A DNA stretch of 58,287 bases from Thermoguttaceae bacterium (GTDB lineage Bacteria; Planctomycetota; Planctomycetia; Pirellulales; Thermoguttaceae): assembly GCA_028694795.1 (NCBI GenBank), contig JAQVKF010000002.1:1-58287 (forward strand). The letters run 5' to 3'. The notes under the pieces were generated by a model. It was not told the DNA's origin, made no database searches, and saw only the letters and a program-made list of their open reading frames with translations. This document shows, in pieces, positions 18,184 to 27,180 of this stretch. The position numbers and the translations under genes are program-made. Position 1 is the stretch's first letter; the number at the start of each line of letters is the position of its first letter.

Positions 18184-19305
18184 CTACGGCTTGATGATCT
18201 CAGATTTGGGTACACGTGTCCAGACGATTTCCTGGTAGTTGTCTTTTTCCCACAGGATACCGATATCACCGTTCGTTAGTCGTTGCATATCGGAATAAGC
18301 GGCCAATCCATCAAAGATGACCAACTCGTTTGCCTGATCGAAACTACGTCCTTCGTCGGTACTGACCCGCAACACCAATCTCGCGCGTTTGGGGGCCGTG
18401 GGGCCCGTCCAGACCAAGCGATCCGCGTCATCCCCGGTCTGTTTTTCGGTAAATCGCTCAATCGCACAGGCTACTGGACTGACCACCTCGCCCGTAAACG
18501 GTTCGGACCACGTTACCCCGCCATCGCGGCTGAGTGTACGCCAACGGTGTTTCACGCCTGCTCCATTTTGGCGATAATCCATCATCAACGTCTCGTCCGT
18601 TAACGCAACGAGCTGGTCTTCGTCACCAGTCTGCCCACCTGGCACCATCTGTCCACGCTGCCACGTCTTTCCGTGATCCGCACTGTACACACAGAAATTT
18701 CCCCATGGATGTTTCCATGCCGGAAAGAGAAGCCGACCAGCCGCATCCTGCACCGCTCCACCCGGCCCGATCACCGTCGAACGCCATGTAGTGTCCGATT
18801 GATCACGACAGATGTTGGTTAAATCAATCGGTTGCGACCACGTGGCACCAGAATCATCCGAGTAGATCGCCAGCGTTTGGCAATCGTTCGTACCGGGCCT
18901 CGCTTGGAATGTATTGGCTCCGGGCACGTCGAGCAAATACAAACACCAGAGCCGACCGGTCACACGATCCAACAGCGGTGAAGGATTGGCCGCGGACCAA
19001 TTTGTATCCGCATCGCGCAACATTTGCATCACGCCCCACGTTTGTCCACCATCAGATGAACGTTTGAGCACGAGGTCAATCTCCTGACCATCGTAACCAG
19101 GGTCGGCTTGGTTATTTTTCCTGGCTTCACAAAACGCCAGCAACGTTCCATCCGCCGCCTCGATAATTGCCGGTATCCGATACGACGCGTAACCATCTTG
19201 ACCGCTATGGAAAACAGCGACCGATTCCGCCGCCTGTGACCAAGCTGTCAAACTCGTTAGACTCAGCAAAAACACCCCCACCACAGTGAAGAATGGACGG
19301 ATCAT
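18184..19305 (-). CDS. Secreted exo-alpha-sialidase (GH33-like)
   Basis: 373-aa sialidase/neuraminidase releasing terminal sialic acids. Residues 1-26 are a signal peptide (FFTVVGVFLLSLTSLTAWSQA). The FRIP-like motif is YRIPAIIEAADGTLLAFCEAR at about 42, with the triad arginine. Asp-boxes of the six-bladed propeller are SSDGGQTW, SDDSGATW, SADHGKTW, SRDGGVTW and STDEGRSF. AAAGGAGG lies 7 nt before the ATG, an excellent ribosome binding site. It stands alone between convergent yjbQ and divergent or co-directional yidD. No sialic-acid catabolic genes are seen nearby, so the released sugar may be used elsewhere or its role may be to expose glycans. Confidence 0.92.
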   Translation of the reverse strand: MIRPFFTVVGVFLLSLTSLTAWSQAAESVAVFHSGQDGYASYRIPAIIEAADGTLLAFCEARKNNQADPGYDGQEIDLVLKRSSDGGQTWGVMQMLRDADTNWSAANPSPLLDRVTGRLWCLYLLDVPGANTFQARPGTNDCQTLAIYSDDSGATWSQPIDLTNICRDQSDTTWRSTVIGPGGAVQDAAGRLLFPAWKHPWGNFCVYSADHGKTWQRGQMVPGGQTGDEDQLVALTDETLMMDYRQNGAGVKHRWRTLSRDGGVTWSEPFTGEVVSPVACAIERFTEKQTGDDADRLVWTGPTAPKRARLVLRVSTDEGRSFDQANELVIFDGLAAYSDMQRLTNGDIGILWEKDNYQEIVWTRVPKSEIIKP

Positions 19306-19373
19306 GAGGGCCTCCTTTGTGTGGAAAATAATTCAAACTTTTTCAAAACCGAGATTCGTTTCATGACTCGCGT

Positions 19374-19604
19374 TTATGGAGGATCGTATCCACCTTTGCA
19401 GAACGGATTACAACGCAAAATCCGCCAAATCCCTTTGAGCGTGCCGCGAATGACGCCATATTTCTGGACTGCTTCAATAAAATATTGGGAACATGTCGGT
19501 TGAAAACGACAACAGGGACCGATGAGCGGACTAATGAGCAGTTGGTACACACGCACTGGAAAAATCAGCAATCGTATGCAAAACTGCCGGAGAAAACGAA
19601 ACAT
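19374..19604 (-). CDS. yidD: Membrane protein insertion efficiency factor YidD
   Basis: 76-aa YidD: the core [57 protein letters not shown] is the family signature, with its conserved cysteines and an N-terminal amphipathic helix. It aids YidC-dependent membrane insertion. In most bacteria it lies with rpmH, rnpA and yidC; here none of those is adjacent. It is 68 bp upstream of the sialidase and 135 bp downstream of the LPG-synthase-TM-like gene. Confidence 0.95.
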   Translation of the reverse strand: MFRFLRQFCIRLLIFPVRVYQLLISPLIGPCCRFQPTCSQYFIEAVQKYGVIRGTLKGIWRILRCNPFCKGGYDPP

Positions 19605-19739
19605 CAGACGCTCCTAACGCGTTCATCTCACGCATACGCTTGACGGAAAAACCACCAAAATCGCAGTTCAGTTTCTCCTGAAATACACGACGGACGGCTT
19701 CGATCCCGATATCATTCCATTCCGTTTATCGCCCCGATT

Positions 19740-20906
19740 TCAAGCGTCATTCGCTTCCATCGCTTCGAGTCTTGCTTGTACATCTCGCACCTCCGTTCGT
19801 GACAGGAAGTAACAGGGAATGAGCAATGCGGCGACCGCGATAAAACTGCATCGCCATGCAATGGCCACGATGAGTCCTTCGCCCGCCTTCATCGTCGGAC
19901 CGTTTGCGTAGATCGGCACCCATTGGTATAACCAATCAATCACCAATTCAAATGGCCCAAGCGGTAACGGGATCACCTGCGAAGAATTTGCCAACGAGGT
20001 GAGTAACACCTGATAAATGGCACTATATGTCTCCGCAAATAGTCCTTGCCCAAAACACCAAGCCCCTAAACCGAAACATCCGTGAAAACTCATTGCCAAA
20101 AGAATTGATTCACAGAGGGTGCATGGCACCTTTCCAAATTTTTCAAAACCTTGAAACAGTGCGGCAAATTTCGGTCCGATTTTTGGAATTTTCGCCACTC
20201 CCATCAGAAGATAACGCCCACCGGTCTGCTTCGGATACAACACCAGCACCATGGCGATGGATCCCAGAAGTGTCAACGCAAACGCGAACCAAATCAGAAG
20301 CTGGAAAATCAATTCTCCAGGAAGCAATGTGAGCGAACCGGCCCGATATTGCGTCCAAACTTCACGAAATTCCACCAACGGTATCGGAAAACGAATCGCT
20401 CCAGAAACGATCGCCACGATCGTGATCAGATAAAACAACGCCGCTAAACCGATCACTCGGTCGATCAGTACCGAGGCTATCGCATCTGCCCGACGATTCG
20501 GCTGATGACGCGCGATCAGCACACTTTTCAGCAAATCTCCACCGACAATCCCCATCGGTGCCAGATTCATTAAATAACCAACCGCAGAAAATCGGAATGT
20601 CGTACTCCATGGCACCTCCAATCCCTGGGAACGCAAAAGGCGGAACCATCGAAAAAAAGTGCCCACCACTCCCAACCCTACAAACAGCGTCCCTAACAGC
20701 AGGTATCCCCAATGTTTGTCATGTTGTACCAAGTCCGAAAACGCGCCGCTGCGGCTCGCCTGGACGCACAACCAGACCATAATCACCGCAGAGACCGCTA
20801 ACTGGAACAGCACGATCCCTAGGCGTTTCCAACGAGAATGGGATTCGGAACCTCGCACGGAAACCGCTCCCGAATGAACTGCATTCATTTTATCACTCGC
20901 ACTCAT
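19740..20906 (-). CDS. LPG-synthase-TM/UPF0104-like integral membrane protein
   Basis: 388-aa protein with about 8 hydrophobic segments. WKRLGIVLFQLAVSAVIMVWL starts the membrane part, and FRWFRLLRSQGLEVPWSTTFRFSAVGYLMNLAPMGIVGGDLLKSVLIAR (about 86-134) followed by DAIASVLIDRVIGLAALF is the conserved motif of the lysylphosphatidylglycerol synthetase transmembrane (UPF0104) family. It lacks the soluble aminoacyl-transferase domain of MprF, as many stand-alone members do, so a flippase-like or glycolipid role is only inferred. It follows the aspartate kinase gene by 75 bp on the same strand. Confidence 0.85.
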   Translation of the reverse strand: MSASDKMNAVHSGAVSVRGSESHSRWKRLGIVLFQLAVSAVIMVWLCVQASRSGAFSDLVQHDKHWGYLLLGTLFVGLGVVGTFFRWFRLLRSQGLEVPWSTTFRFSAVGYLMNLAPMGIVGGDLLKSVLIARHQPNRRADAIASVLIDRVIGLAALFYLITIVAIVSGAIRFPIPLVEFREVWTQYRAGSLTLLPGELIFQLLIWFAFALTLLGSIAMVLVLYPKQTGGRYLLMGVAKIPKIGPKFAALFQGFEKFGKVPCTLCESILLAMSFHGCFGLGAWCFGQGLFAETYSAIYQVLLTSLANSSQVIPLPLGPFELVIDWLYQWVPIYANGPTMKAGEGLIVAIAWRCSFIAVAALLIPCYFLSRTEVRDVQARLEAMEANDA

Positions 20907-20981
20907 GCAGCAACTCCCTTATCCACCGTTCACGTCTTCAACGCCAAGAGGAGATATTACCAAGTGGTCTGGCCGCCCAAG

Positions 20982-22793
20982 CTATCGGATACCGAACGCA
21001 CGACGGATCGCCTTTTCCGCGGCTTCACGATGTTCGAGTGCAACCCCAATGCTCAGGCTGACTTCTCCCGTGTTGATCATCTCGATCGGCGTGCCCGCTT
21101 CGGATAAGGCGCTGAATACGTGGGCCGTTACCTGCGTGTCGCTACGTAGGCCGGAACCTGAAACTGTGATCTTCGCAAACTGTTCGGTACAAAGCACATG
21201 ATAGCCTTCCGCACGAAGCGACTCGGCAATCTGTGCCGAAACATTCGCTGGAACCGTAAAACTCAACGACGCCAGATCGTCATTGCCGCCGCCTTGAACG
21301 ATCATATCGACATCCGCCGTGTGACGCAAACGTTCAAACACCTGTGCCGCACAACCGGGACGGTCCGCTAAATCGATTAGCGTAACACACCCCTGCGTCT
21401 CATCCACATGGATATCTTCCACCAAAAAACTCTCCATGTTTTGCAATAGACGCCGTGCGTTGCCTCGTGAAAAGTTCCGCGCAATCCGATCTTCCGAATG
21501 CGGTTGGCTCCACTCTACGCGGGTACTTTCCTCCCCCAAATTGAACGCCTCGTGGACTTCTGTGAGTGCGTTACGTCCATAACGCCCGTCTTCCTGATCC
21601 TCAATCAGAACGGAAATTTTAATGTCACTCGTGGAAATCATGTGAATATTCAGCTTATTTCCCTGATCGTCTTCACATTTGGCAATCGCGTTGAACATGG
21701 TTGACGCAATACCTCGATTCGCCTCACCGCTCGAAACCACGTCCATCCCATCGCCCACAATCGACAACTTCGAGAAGAAACGATTATCGGCGAAACATTT
21801 ACCAACACCAATCTCCTTCAACGCCTCGTCCACCGCTTCGACTGTCATTGCCAAATCTTTATACGCGACCGAGAAAGAAATATCGGTCATCCCACTGTAC
21901 GGTACGTTTTGAACGATCATGTCAACCACGACATTTCGATCCGCAATTTTCTGGAAGAGCGTCGCAGTCGCCGCTGGTGAGTACGGAATGCCACGAATCG
22001 TCACACTTGCCTCTTTACGAACAACCGCCACACCACATACACCTTCCGAGTTGGAACCACTCTCCCAACCAATCAGCGTACCCGGGTCATTCTCGTGGTC
22101 CGGAGCACTCGAACGCACCACCACCGGCACATTGAACTTCTTCGCCAGCTCAATCGAACGATTGTGCATGACACCCGCTCCCGCGGAAGCCAGCTCAAGC
22201 ATTTCGTCGTAGCTAATCTTTTCAAGACGACGCGCATGCGGCACCAACCGTGGATCGGTCGTATAAACTCCTTTCACGTCGGTATAAATCTCACATTTAT
22301 CGGCGTCGAGAGCCACGGCTAACGCCACCGCCGTGGTGTCCGAACCGCCACGACCAAGCGTCGTCACGTCGTTAAGTTCGTTCATCCCCTGGAAACCGGC
22401 GGCGATAATAATATTGCCTTTGCCCATCTCCGCTAAAACGCGACTCGTATCAATCGAACGAATCCGACTCGCACGGTGCACACTACTCGTCTTGATACCG
22501 AGCTGCTGACCAGTCATACTGATCGCCTTGCCGCCTTCGGCGTGAACAGCCATCGCGATCAGCGAACTCGATTCTTGTTCACCAGTCGCCAACAGAACAT
22601 CCATCTCACGAGCGTTCGGTTTTTCGTTGACCTCGTGGGCCAGTTTAATTAGTTCATCCGTTTTTTTACCGCGGGCACTCACGACGACGAGAACATCATT
22701 CTCACCATCTTTACCCTTAGCACGAATGGCTTTGAGGGCTACATTTTCTTCATCGACTACACTTGTCCCGCCGAATTTCTGGATGATACGCAT
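20982..22793 (-). CDS. lysC: Aspartate kinase with four ACT domains
   Basis: 603-aa aspartokinase, first step from aspartate to lysine, threonine and methionine. IIQKFGGTSV at residues 3-12 is the kinase signature; GRGGSDTTAVALA and YTDVKGVYTTDPR are the nucleotide and substrate sites. Standard class I/II enzymes have about 400-450 residues and two ACT domains; here a second pair follows (about 455-603, with VTLIDLADRPGCAAQVFERL and ITVSGSGLRSDTQV), the four-ACT architecture known from cyanobacteria and planctomycetes. The ORF track begins at TTG 22796; ATG 22793 with AGGAA upstream is chosen. End product control is expected but not visible in sequence. Confidence 0.95.
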   Translation of the reverse strand: MRIIQKFGGTSVVDEENVALKAIRAKGKDGENDVLVVVSARGKKTDELIKLAHEVNEKPNAREMDVLLATGEQESSSLIAMAVHAEGGKAISMTGQQLGIKTSSVHRASRIRSIDTSRVLAEMGKGNIIIAAGFQGMNELNDVTTLGRGGSDTTAVALAVALDADKCEIYTDVKGVYTTDPRLVPHARRLEKISYDEMLELASAGAGVMHNRSIELAKKFNVPVVVRSSAPDHENDPGTLIGWESGSNSEGVCGVAVVRKEASVTIRGIPYSPAATATLFQKIADRNVVVDMIVQNVPYSGMTDISFSVAYKDLAMTVEAVDEALKEIGVGKCFADNRFFSKLSIVGDGMDVVSSGEANRGIASTMFNAIAKCEDDQGNKLNIHMISTSDIKISVLIEDQEDGRYGRNALTEVHEAFNLGEESTRVEWSQPHSEDRIARNFSRGNARRLLQNMESFLVEDIHVDETQGCVTLIDLADRPGCAAQVFERLRHTADVDMIVQGGGNDDLASLSFTVPANVSAQIAESLRAEGYHVLCTEQFAKITVSGSGLRSDTQVTAHVFSALSEAGTPIEMINTGEVSLSIGVALEHREAAEKAIRRAFGIR

Positions 22794-23006
22794 CAATTTG
22801 GTTCCTATGAATCATGAAACATTGGCGACCTGGAGCCGATTCCCTAAGGTGGAATCTTATCTGATGTGGAATTAAAAGTACTCATTCCACGACAGCTCCC
22901 GCTTGCCATAAGTGTACCCGTAACCCCCCTTTTTTTTAAGGGGGTGGGATGCTTCCCACGCAAGAAAAGATTCATCTATGCCAACTTGCCTCGTCATCCA
23001 CGGAAG
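22794..23006. terminator. blaI-lysC spacer with two GC hairpins
   Basis: ACCCCC (22923-22928) and GGGGGT (22940-22945) form a stem around a T-rich loop, and TGGGA-TGCT-TCCCA (22945-22958) forms a second hairpin that shares its T. On the minus strand this is downstream of the BlaI-like gene and upstream of lysC; it could separate the two transcripts. No classical T-run follows. Confidence 0.35.
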
Positions 23007-23459
23007 TCAGCTGATGGAGGCATCCGACGCTTTCTGTTTTTCCTTGTTCAGACCCATATAACTCGCTTTGCCACAGTCCAAACGCCTCTGAACTTGGCGG
23101 ATAATTTCATGAAGTTCTTCGTCCGGAAGAATAAGCTTATGGTCGTTCAAACAGCACTTGACTGCCGTTAGAAGTGAACCTTTGAAAAATGTCTCCAACA
23201 GTAGACGAAGCGAACGCTGAGCTGCCTGTTCGGTCGTCGTCGTAGGAGAATATACATACGTATTGCCCAGTACTTTATGTTTCACAAATCCTTTCCGTTC
23301 CAAGATACGCAGGAACGTTCTCACCGCGGTTTTGGAAGGTGAATCTGCTAATTTCTCACAAATTTGAAGTGCCGACGCAGAACCGTATCGATAAATAATC
23401 AACATGATTTCGCGTTCACGACGACTTAACGTACTTGGATCTAATAACTTAGAGTCCAT
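23007..23459 (-). CDS. BlaI/MecI-family transcriptional repressor
   Basis: 150-aa winged-helix repressor: LSRREREIMLIIYRYGSASALQICEKL and KTAVRTFLRILERKGFVKHKVLGNTYVYSP are the DNA-binding domain of the BlaI/MecI/CopY family; a dimerisation tail with LRLLLETFFKGSLLTAVKC follows. These repressors usually pair with a BlaR1/MecR1-type membrane protease-sensor, which is absent here, so either the partner is elsewhere or this one acts alone. I looked for the usual TACTACA/TGTAGTA operator upstream and did not find a good match. Flanked by lysC (213 bp downstream) and xylA (upstream). Confidence 0.9.
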   Translation of the reverse strand: MDSKLLDPSTLSRREREIMLIIYRYGSASALQICEKLADSPSKTAVRTFLRILERKGFVKHKVLGNTYVYSPTTTTEQAAQRSLRLLLETFFKGSLLTAVKCCLNDHKLILPDEELHEIIRQVQRRLDCGKASYMGLNKEKQKASDASIS

Positions 23460-24101
23460 ACTGAAAACACCTCTTCCAACACGAGCACTCAGACTCCGTT
23501 ATCAAGCTAGCAAAGATGGACTCATCATGCTGCTCGCGGTTAAAAAATATGATAGGAACCCATTTTCGCTGGGATCATATGACGAACTGGTACTCTTCAA
23601 TATTGAAGTGAGTAAATGGGACACCCTTTAGGCGTCCTCGGTTGATTGGAGACACCCAATGCAAAAATTCAGATGGCGTTCGGATTACTTAGCGATATCC
23701 CTTGTGCTTGAAATTGTGAAGGACGAGAACCTGGCCAAAAACGACTTTCTGGTAAAAAATCGCGAATGGAAACACAAGATCAAATAGCACAATATCTTGG
23801 GTAGCGTCACGAAAAAACGTACGCTAAAAAGTAATCTCGTTGAAAAACTATACCCCCGTCCATCTACAGTCTACTGAAACCATAGTATACAACTAAACAG
23901 AGATACATTTCAACAAGAATATCCTGTTTTTTGAATATTTCAACCAAAGATTACTGAAACAATCCACATATGATTCCATTCTGATAGCCATATTCCATAA
24001 AAAACACCATCTCTATCGAGTACCGAATGATTCCGGAAACGTCCTCGATAGAAATGGTGCTTTCACACGTTAAACGTAGATAGGATGTACCCAAATATTT
24101 T
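23460..24101. other. blaI-xylA spacer (642 bp), AT-rich
   Basis: It contains the blaI promoter region and, at 23999-24059, the xylA terminator. The middle (about 23700-23960) is richer in A/T than the neighbouring genes, with short repeats such as CAAGAT/ATCTTG around 23780-23805. No ORF or RNA gene was recognised. Confidence 0.45.
23999..24059 (-). terminator. Strong intrinsic terminator of xylA
   Basis: On the minus strand CACCATTTCTATCGAG (24059-24044) pairs with CTCGATAGAGATGGTG (24020-24005): a 16-bp stem with one G.U wobble, followed immediately by TTTTTT (24004-23999). It starts 43 nt after the xylA stop. Confidence 0.9.
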
Positions 24102-25412
24102 TTAGAATGTATACCGGTTGACCACGTTCTCAAAGAGTTCTTGGTGTCCACTGGTGTTTTGTACTTCGCCGAGTTTTTCGACATACTTTTCGAGCGAGGT
24201 GAAATCTTGTTTACCTGCTTCGATTTCTGCACCGATACCAGTGTCCCACGAAGCATAACGTTTGGCGACCATGCCATCGAGTTCACCCGCCGCACGTATT
24301 TGTGCCGCGATACGCAAACCTTTCGCGAAGGTGTCCATTCCACCGATGTGAGCGTAGAACAAATCCATTGGCTCGAAACTTTCACGTCGCACTTTTGCGT
24401 CAAAATTGACACCACCCGTCGTGAAACCTCCGTACTTCAGGAATTCGAGCATCACTTTGGTCGTCATATAGATGTCGGTCGGGAACTGGTCGGTGTCCCA
24501 CCCCAAGAGCATATCGCCGGTGTTGGCATCGACCGATCCCAAAAAACCTTGGTGACCAGCGTAATCGAGTTCATGTTCGACCGTATGACCGGCGAGCGTC
24601 GCGTGATTTGTTTCGATATTCAGTTTGAAATAAGGAGCCAGATCGTAGGCACGTAGGAAGTTGATACAGGCGGCGGCATCGAAATCGTATTGGTGTTTCG
24701 TCGGCTCTTTCGGTTTCGGTTCGATGTAAAACTGACCTTTGAATCCGATCTTTTTCGCGTAATCGACGGCCATGTGCATGAATGCCGCCATGTGATCGAG
24801 CTCACGTTTCATATTCGTATTCCACAGCGATTGATATCCTTCACGTCCACCCCAGAATACATAACCTTGTCCACCGAGTTCGTTGGTGATTTCCAACGCT
24901 TTTTTAACCTGTGCGGCGGCGTACGCGAACGCGTCGGCGTTGCAGCTGGTCGAAGCACCATGCAGATAACGCGGATTGCCGAACAAATTGGCCGTGCCCC
25001 ACAGAAGACGAATTCCCGTGCGAGCCATTTCCTCTTTAATGACATGGACGACGGCATCGAGATTTTTGTTGCTTTCCATCAGGCTGGAACCTTCCGGAGC
25101 GATATCGCGATCATGGAAGCAGAAGAACGGAGCGTCGAGTTTTTCGATGAACTCGAACGCGACGCGAGCGCGTGAGCAAGCGTTTTCAACGGAATCGGTG
25201 GCCGCTTCCCACGGTCGAAACATCGTCGGAGCACCAAATGGATCGGCTCCATTCGCGCGGAACGTATGCCAATACGCGACGCTGAACCGCAAATGTTCAC
25301 GCATCGTTTTGCCCTCGATCACCTCATCCGGGTTGTAACAACGGAACGCGAGCGGATTTTTCGAGTCAGGTCCTTCGTACTTGATTTTGCTCACATTGGG
25401 GAAAACGGTCAT
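24102..25412 (-). CDS. xylA: Xylose isomerase
   Basis: 436-aa enzyme converting D-xylose to D-xylulose. [13 protein letters not shown] has the catalytic His/Asp pair, [15 protein letters not shown] and [17 protein letters not shown] carry the metal ligands, and [14 protein letters not shown] and GSVDAN...GWDTDQFP the second metal site. The ORF track begins 22 codons earlier; [17 protein letters not shown] with a GGAAAGGA site upstream matches the family start. The gene is alone with its own terminator; no xylulokinase is seen in the window. The MFS transporter 13 kb away could bring sugar, but nothing links them. Confidence 0.97.
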   Translation of the reverse strand: MTVFPNVSKIKYEGPDSKNPLAFRCYNPDEVIEGKTMREHLRFSVAYWHTFRANGADPFGAPTMFRPWEAATDSVENACSRARVAFEFIEKLDAPFFCFHDRDIAPEGSSLMESNKNLDAVVHVIKEEMARTGIRLLWGTANLFGNPRYLHGASTSCNADAFAYAAAQVKKALEITNELGGQGYVFWGGREGYQSLWNTNMKRELDHMAAFMHMAVDYAKKIGFKGQFYIEPKPKEPTKHQYDFDAAACINFLRAYDLAPYFKLNIETNHATLAGHTVEHELDYAGHQGFLGSVDANTGDMLLGWDTDQFPTDIYMTTKVMLEFLKYGGFTTGGVNFDAKVRRESFEPMDLFYAHIGGMDTFAKGLRIAAQIRAAGELDGMVAKRYASWDTGIGAEIEAGKQDFTSLEKYVEKLGEVQNTSGHQELFENVVNRYTF

Positions 25413-25635
25413 AAAACGTCCTTTCCTGAATCTTTTTTGGGAGTCTTGATATTTTTTGGAATTTCCATATGGAGGCATCGCGATTCGGCCTTGCCATCAC
25501 TCCATGTAACAGTCATGTTTCGTCGAGCGCAGTGACACCAGAGGGGCTATGGATTCCCTCGATAGATTCCGTTAATATAGACGATTGTTTGTCCCATTTC
25601 CATACCATTCCATCTTTTTTATACAAAGGTATTTT
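25413..25635. promoter_or_regulatory. Divergent promoter region of xylA and dprA
   Basis: The 223 bases between divergent start codons must hold both promoters. I see no palindrome that I would call an operator. Confidence 0.4.
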
Positions 25636-27024
25636 ATGCCAGATTTTTCGCAAGCCCGTCTTGCATGGATACGGCTGGCCCTCGTTCCGGAGGTCGGGCC
25701 AGTGACGATTGCACGATTGCTCAACGTGTTTGGAGATGCGCAGCAAGTGCTCAAATCCACGCAGGACGAGTTATTGCAAGTGCCGGACGTCGGTCCGAAA
25801 CGAGCAAATTCAATCCAGGCGGCGCGTCGTATGCCTTTGGAAGAAATGCTCGACGAATGTGAGCGGTATGGTATTCAACTGCTCACGCCGCTTGATCCCA
25901 GTTATCCGGAACCTTTGCGGAAAATTCCCGATCCGCCAAGTGTTCTTTTTATGCGAGGAACGTTGCGACCGGAAGACTCGTTAGCATTGGCGATGGTCGG
26001 CACACGCCATCCGAGTCTGTATGGTCGTCAGATGGCGACACGATTAGCCGAGGGATTCGCACACGCTGGATTAACCGTGGTGAGCGGATTAGCACGGGGG
26101 ATAGACGGTTGTTCCCATGAGGGAGCGTTAGCTGGTGGAGGACGTACACTCGCCATTTTAGGCAGTGGATTACTCGAAATTTATCCACCAGAACACGCCA
26201 AACTCGCCGAGCGCATCGTAGAGCATGGGGCATTGCTGAGCGAATCGCCGCCCCATGTTAAACCCTTGGCCGAATCGTTTCCGCGTCGCAATCGGATTGT
26301 GAGTGGATTATCGCTGGGGGTCGTGGTTGTCGAGGCGGGTGATCGGAGCGGTTCGACGATTACAGCGCGGCACGCGACAGAACAAGGACGTGAAGTGTTT
26401 GCCGTACCGGGACGTCTGACGGATCGAACGGCTCATGGAACGTTACGGCTGATCCGAGATGGAGCGTCGGTCGTGTTGGGTGTCGAGACCGTACTCGAAG
26501 AATTGGGACCGCTTATCGCACCCATTACGCAAAAACTGACGCGATTCGGAATGAACGATCCACGTGAATTTGATTTGGGTGAGCCGCTTGTCACGGAAAA
26601 GCCGACCGAAAACGGGTCCACGGCGGCATGCACCACCGCCGATGTGACGCGCTTCACCGGCCATGCCCATCGGAAAAAAATGACCGCGGCTCAACCGTTG
26701 CCGTTTACGGACGATTCTCAATCGAATGGTCCGTCATCGGATGATTTTCCAGATGAGACGTCACGGTCTCAGGAATCGCAATCCGATGTACCGTCTGATC
26801 AAACTGCGCGATCCGAATCGCTAACGATTCGTCGTCCCGCGGAGTTACTCATTAACGAGGTGGAGCGGACCGTGTTGTCGGCGATAGGAAACGGCGATGC
26901 GGTACAGGTGGATGCGGTCATTCGTCAATCGGGTTTAACATCGCAACAAGTGCTCACGGCGTTGGCGGTATTGGAAATGCGACATCTGATCCGTCGCCGC
27001 GGAACGTTTGTTGCCAGAGCGTAA
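25636..27024 (+). CDS. dprA: DNA processing protein DprA
   Basis: 462-aa Smf/DprA protein, which loads RecA on incoming single-stranded DNA during transformation. N-terminal helix-hairpin-helix (VGPVTIARLLNVFG...LLQVPDVGPKRANSIQ), the Rossmann-type core VGTRHPSLYGRQMATRLAEGFAHAGLTVVSGLARGIDGCSHEGALAGG, FPRRNRIVSGLSLGVVVVEA and AVPGRLTDRTAHGTLRLIRDGA, then a ~100-residue Ser/Thr/Gln/Asp-rich linker and a C-terminal winged helix (about 400-462). The track start (25585, TTG) is upstream; the ATG at 25636 follows AAAGGT and fits the family. Confidence 0.96.
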   Translation: MPDFSQARLAWIRLALVPEVGPVTIARLLNVFGDAQQVLKSTQDELLQVPDVGPKRANSIQAARRMPLEEMLDECERYGIQLLTPLDPSYPEPLRKIPDPPSVLFMRGTLRPEDSLALAMVGTRHPSLYGRQMATRLAEGFAHAGLTVVSGLARGIDGCSHEGALAGGGRTLAILGSGLLEIYPPEHAKLAERIVEHGALLSESPPHVKPLAESFPRRNRIVSGLSLGVVVVEAGDRSGSTITARHATEQGREVFAVPGRLTDRTAHGTLRLIRDGASVVLGVETVLEELGPLIAPITQKLTRFGMNDPREFDLGEPLVTEKPTENGSTAACTTADVTRFTGHAHRKKMTAAQPLPFTDDSQSNGPSSDDFPDETSRSQESQSDVPSDQTARSESLTIRRPAELLINEVERTVLSAIGNGDAVQVDAVIRQSGLTSQQVLTALAVLEMRHLIRRRGTFVARA

Positions 27025-27180
27025 AAGCGATTACAGACGCAAAGTTGGTTGTGATTGTCAAAACGACAACTTTGCGACTGGTCGCGGTTTCGCGGCAGGC
27101 GTTCCCACCTTTCGGCATCGGCTCACGTATGTACTACTCCAACCTGGCCGCTTGCGCAGCAAGCCGGGAGGGAGGTAAAA
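27025..27180. repeat. dprA-leuS convergent spacer with short palindromic repeat
   Basis: CTACTCCAACCTGG, a small GCTTGC-GCA-GCAAGC hairpin (27150-27164) and GGGAGGGAGGTAAAA run up to the leuS stop. The same order (TACTCCAACCT, hairpin, GGGGGGTAAAA) is seen after yjbQ at 17.87-17.95 kb. Both are in convergent 3' regions, so the element may serve as a transcription end. Confidence 0.4.
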
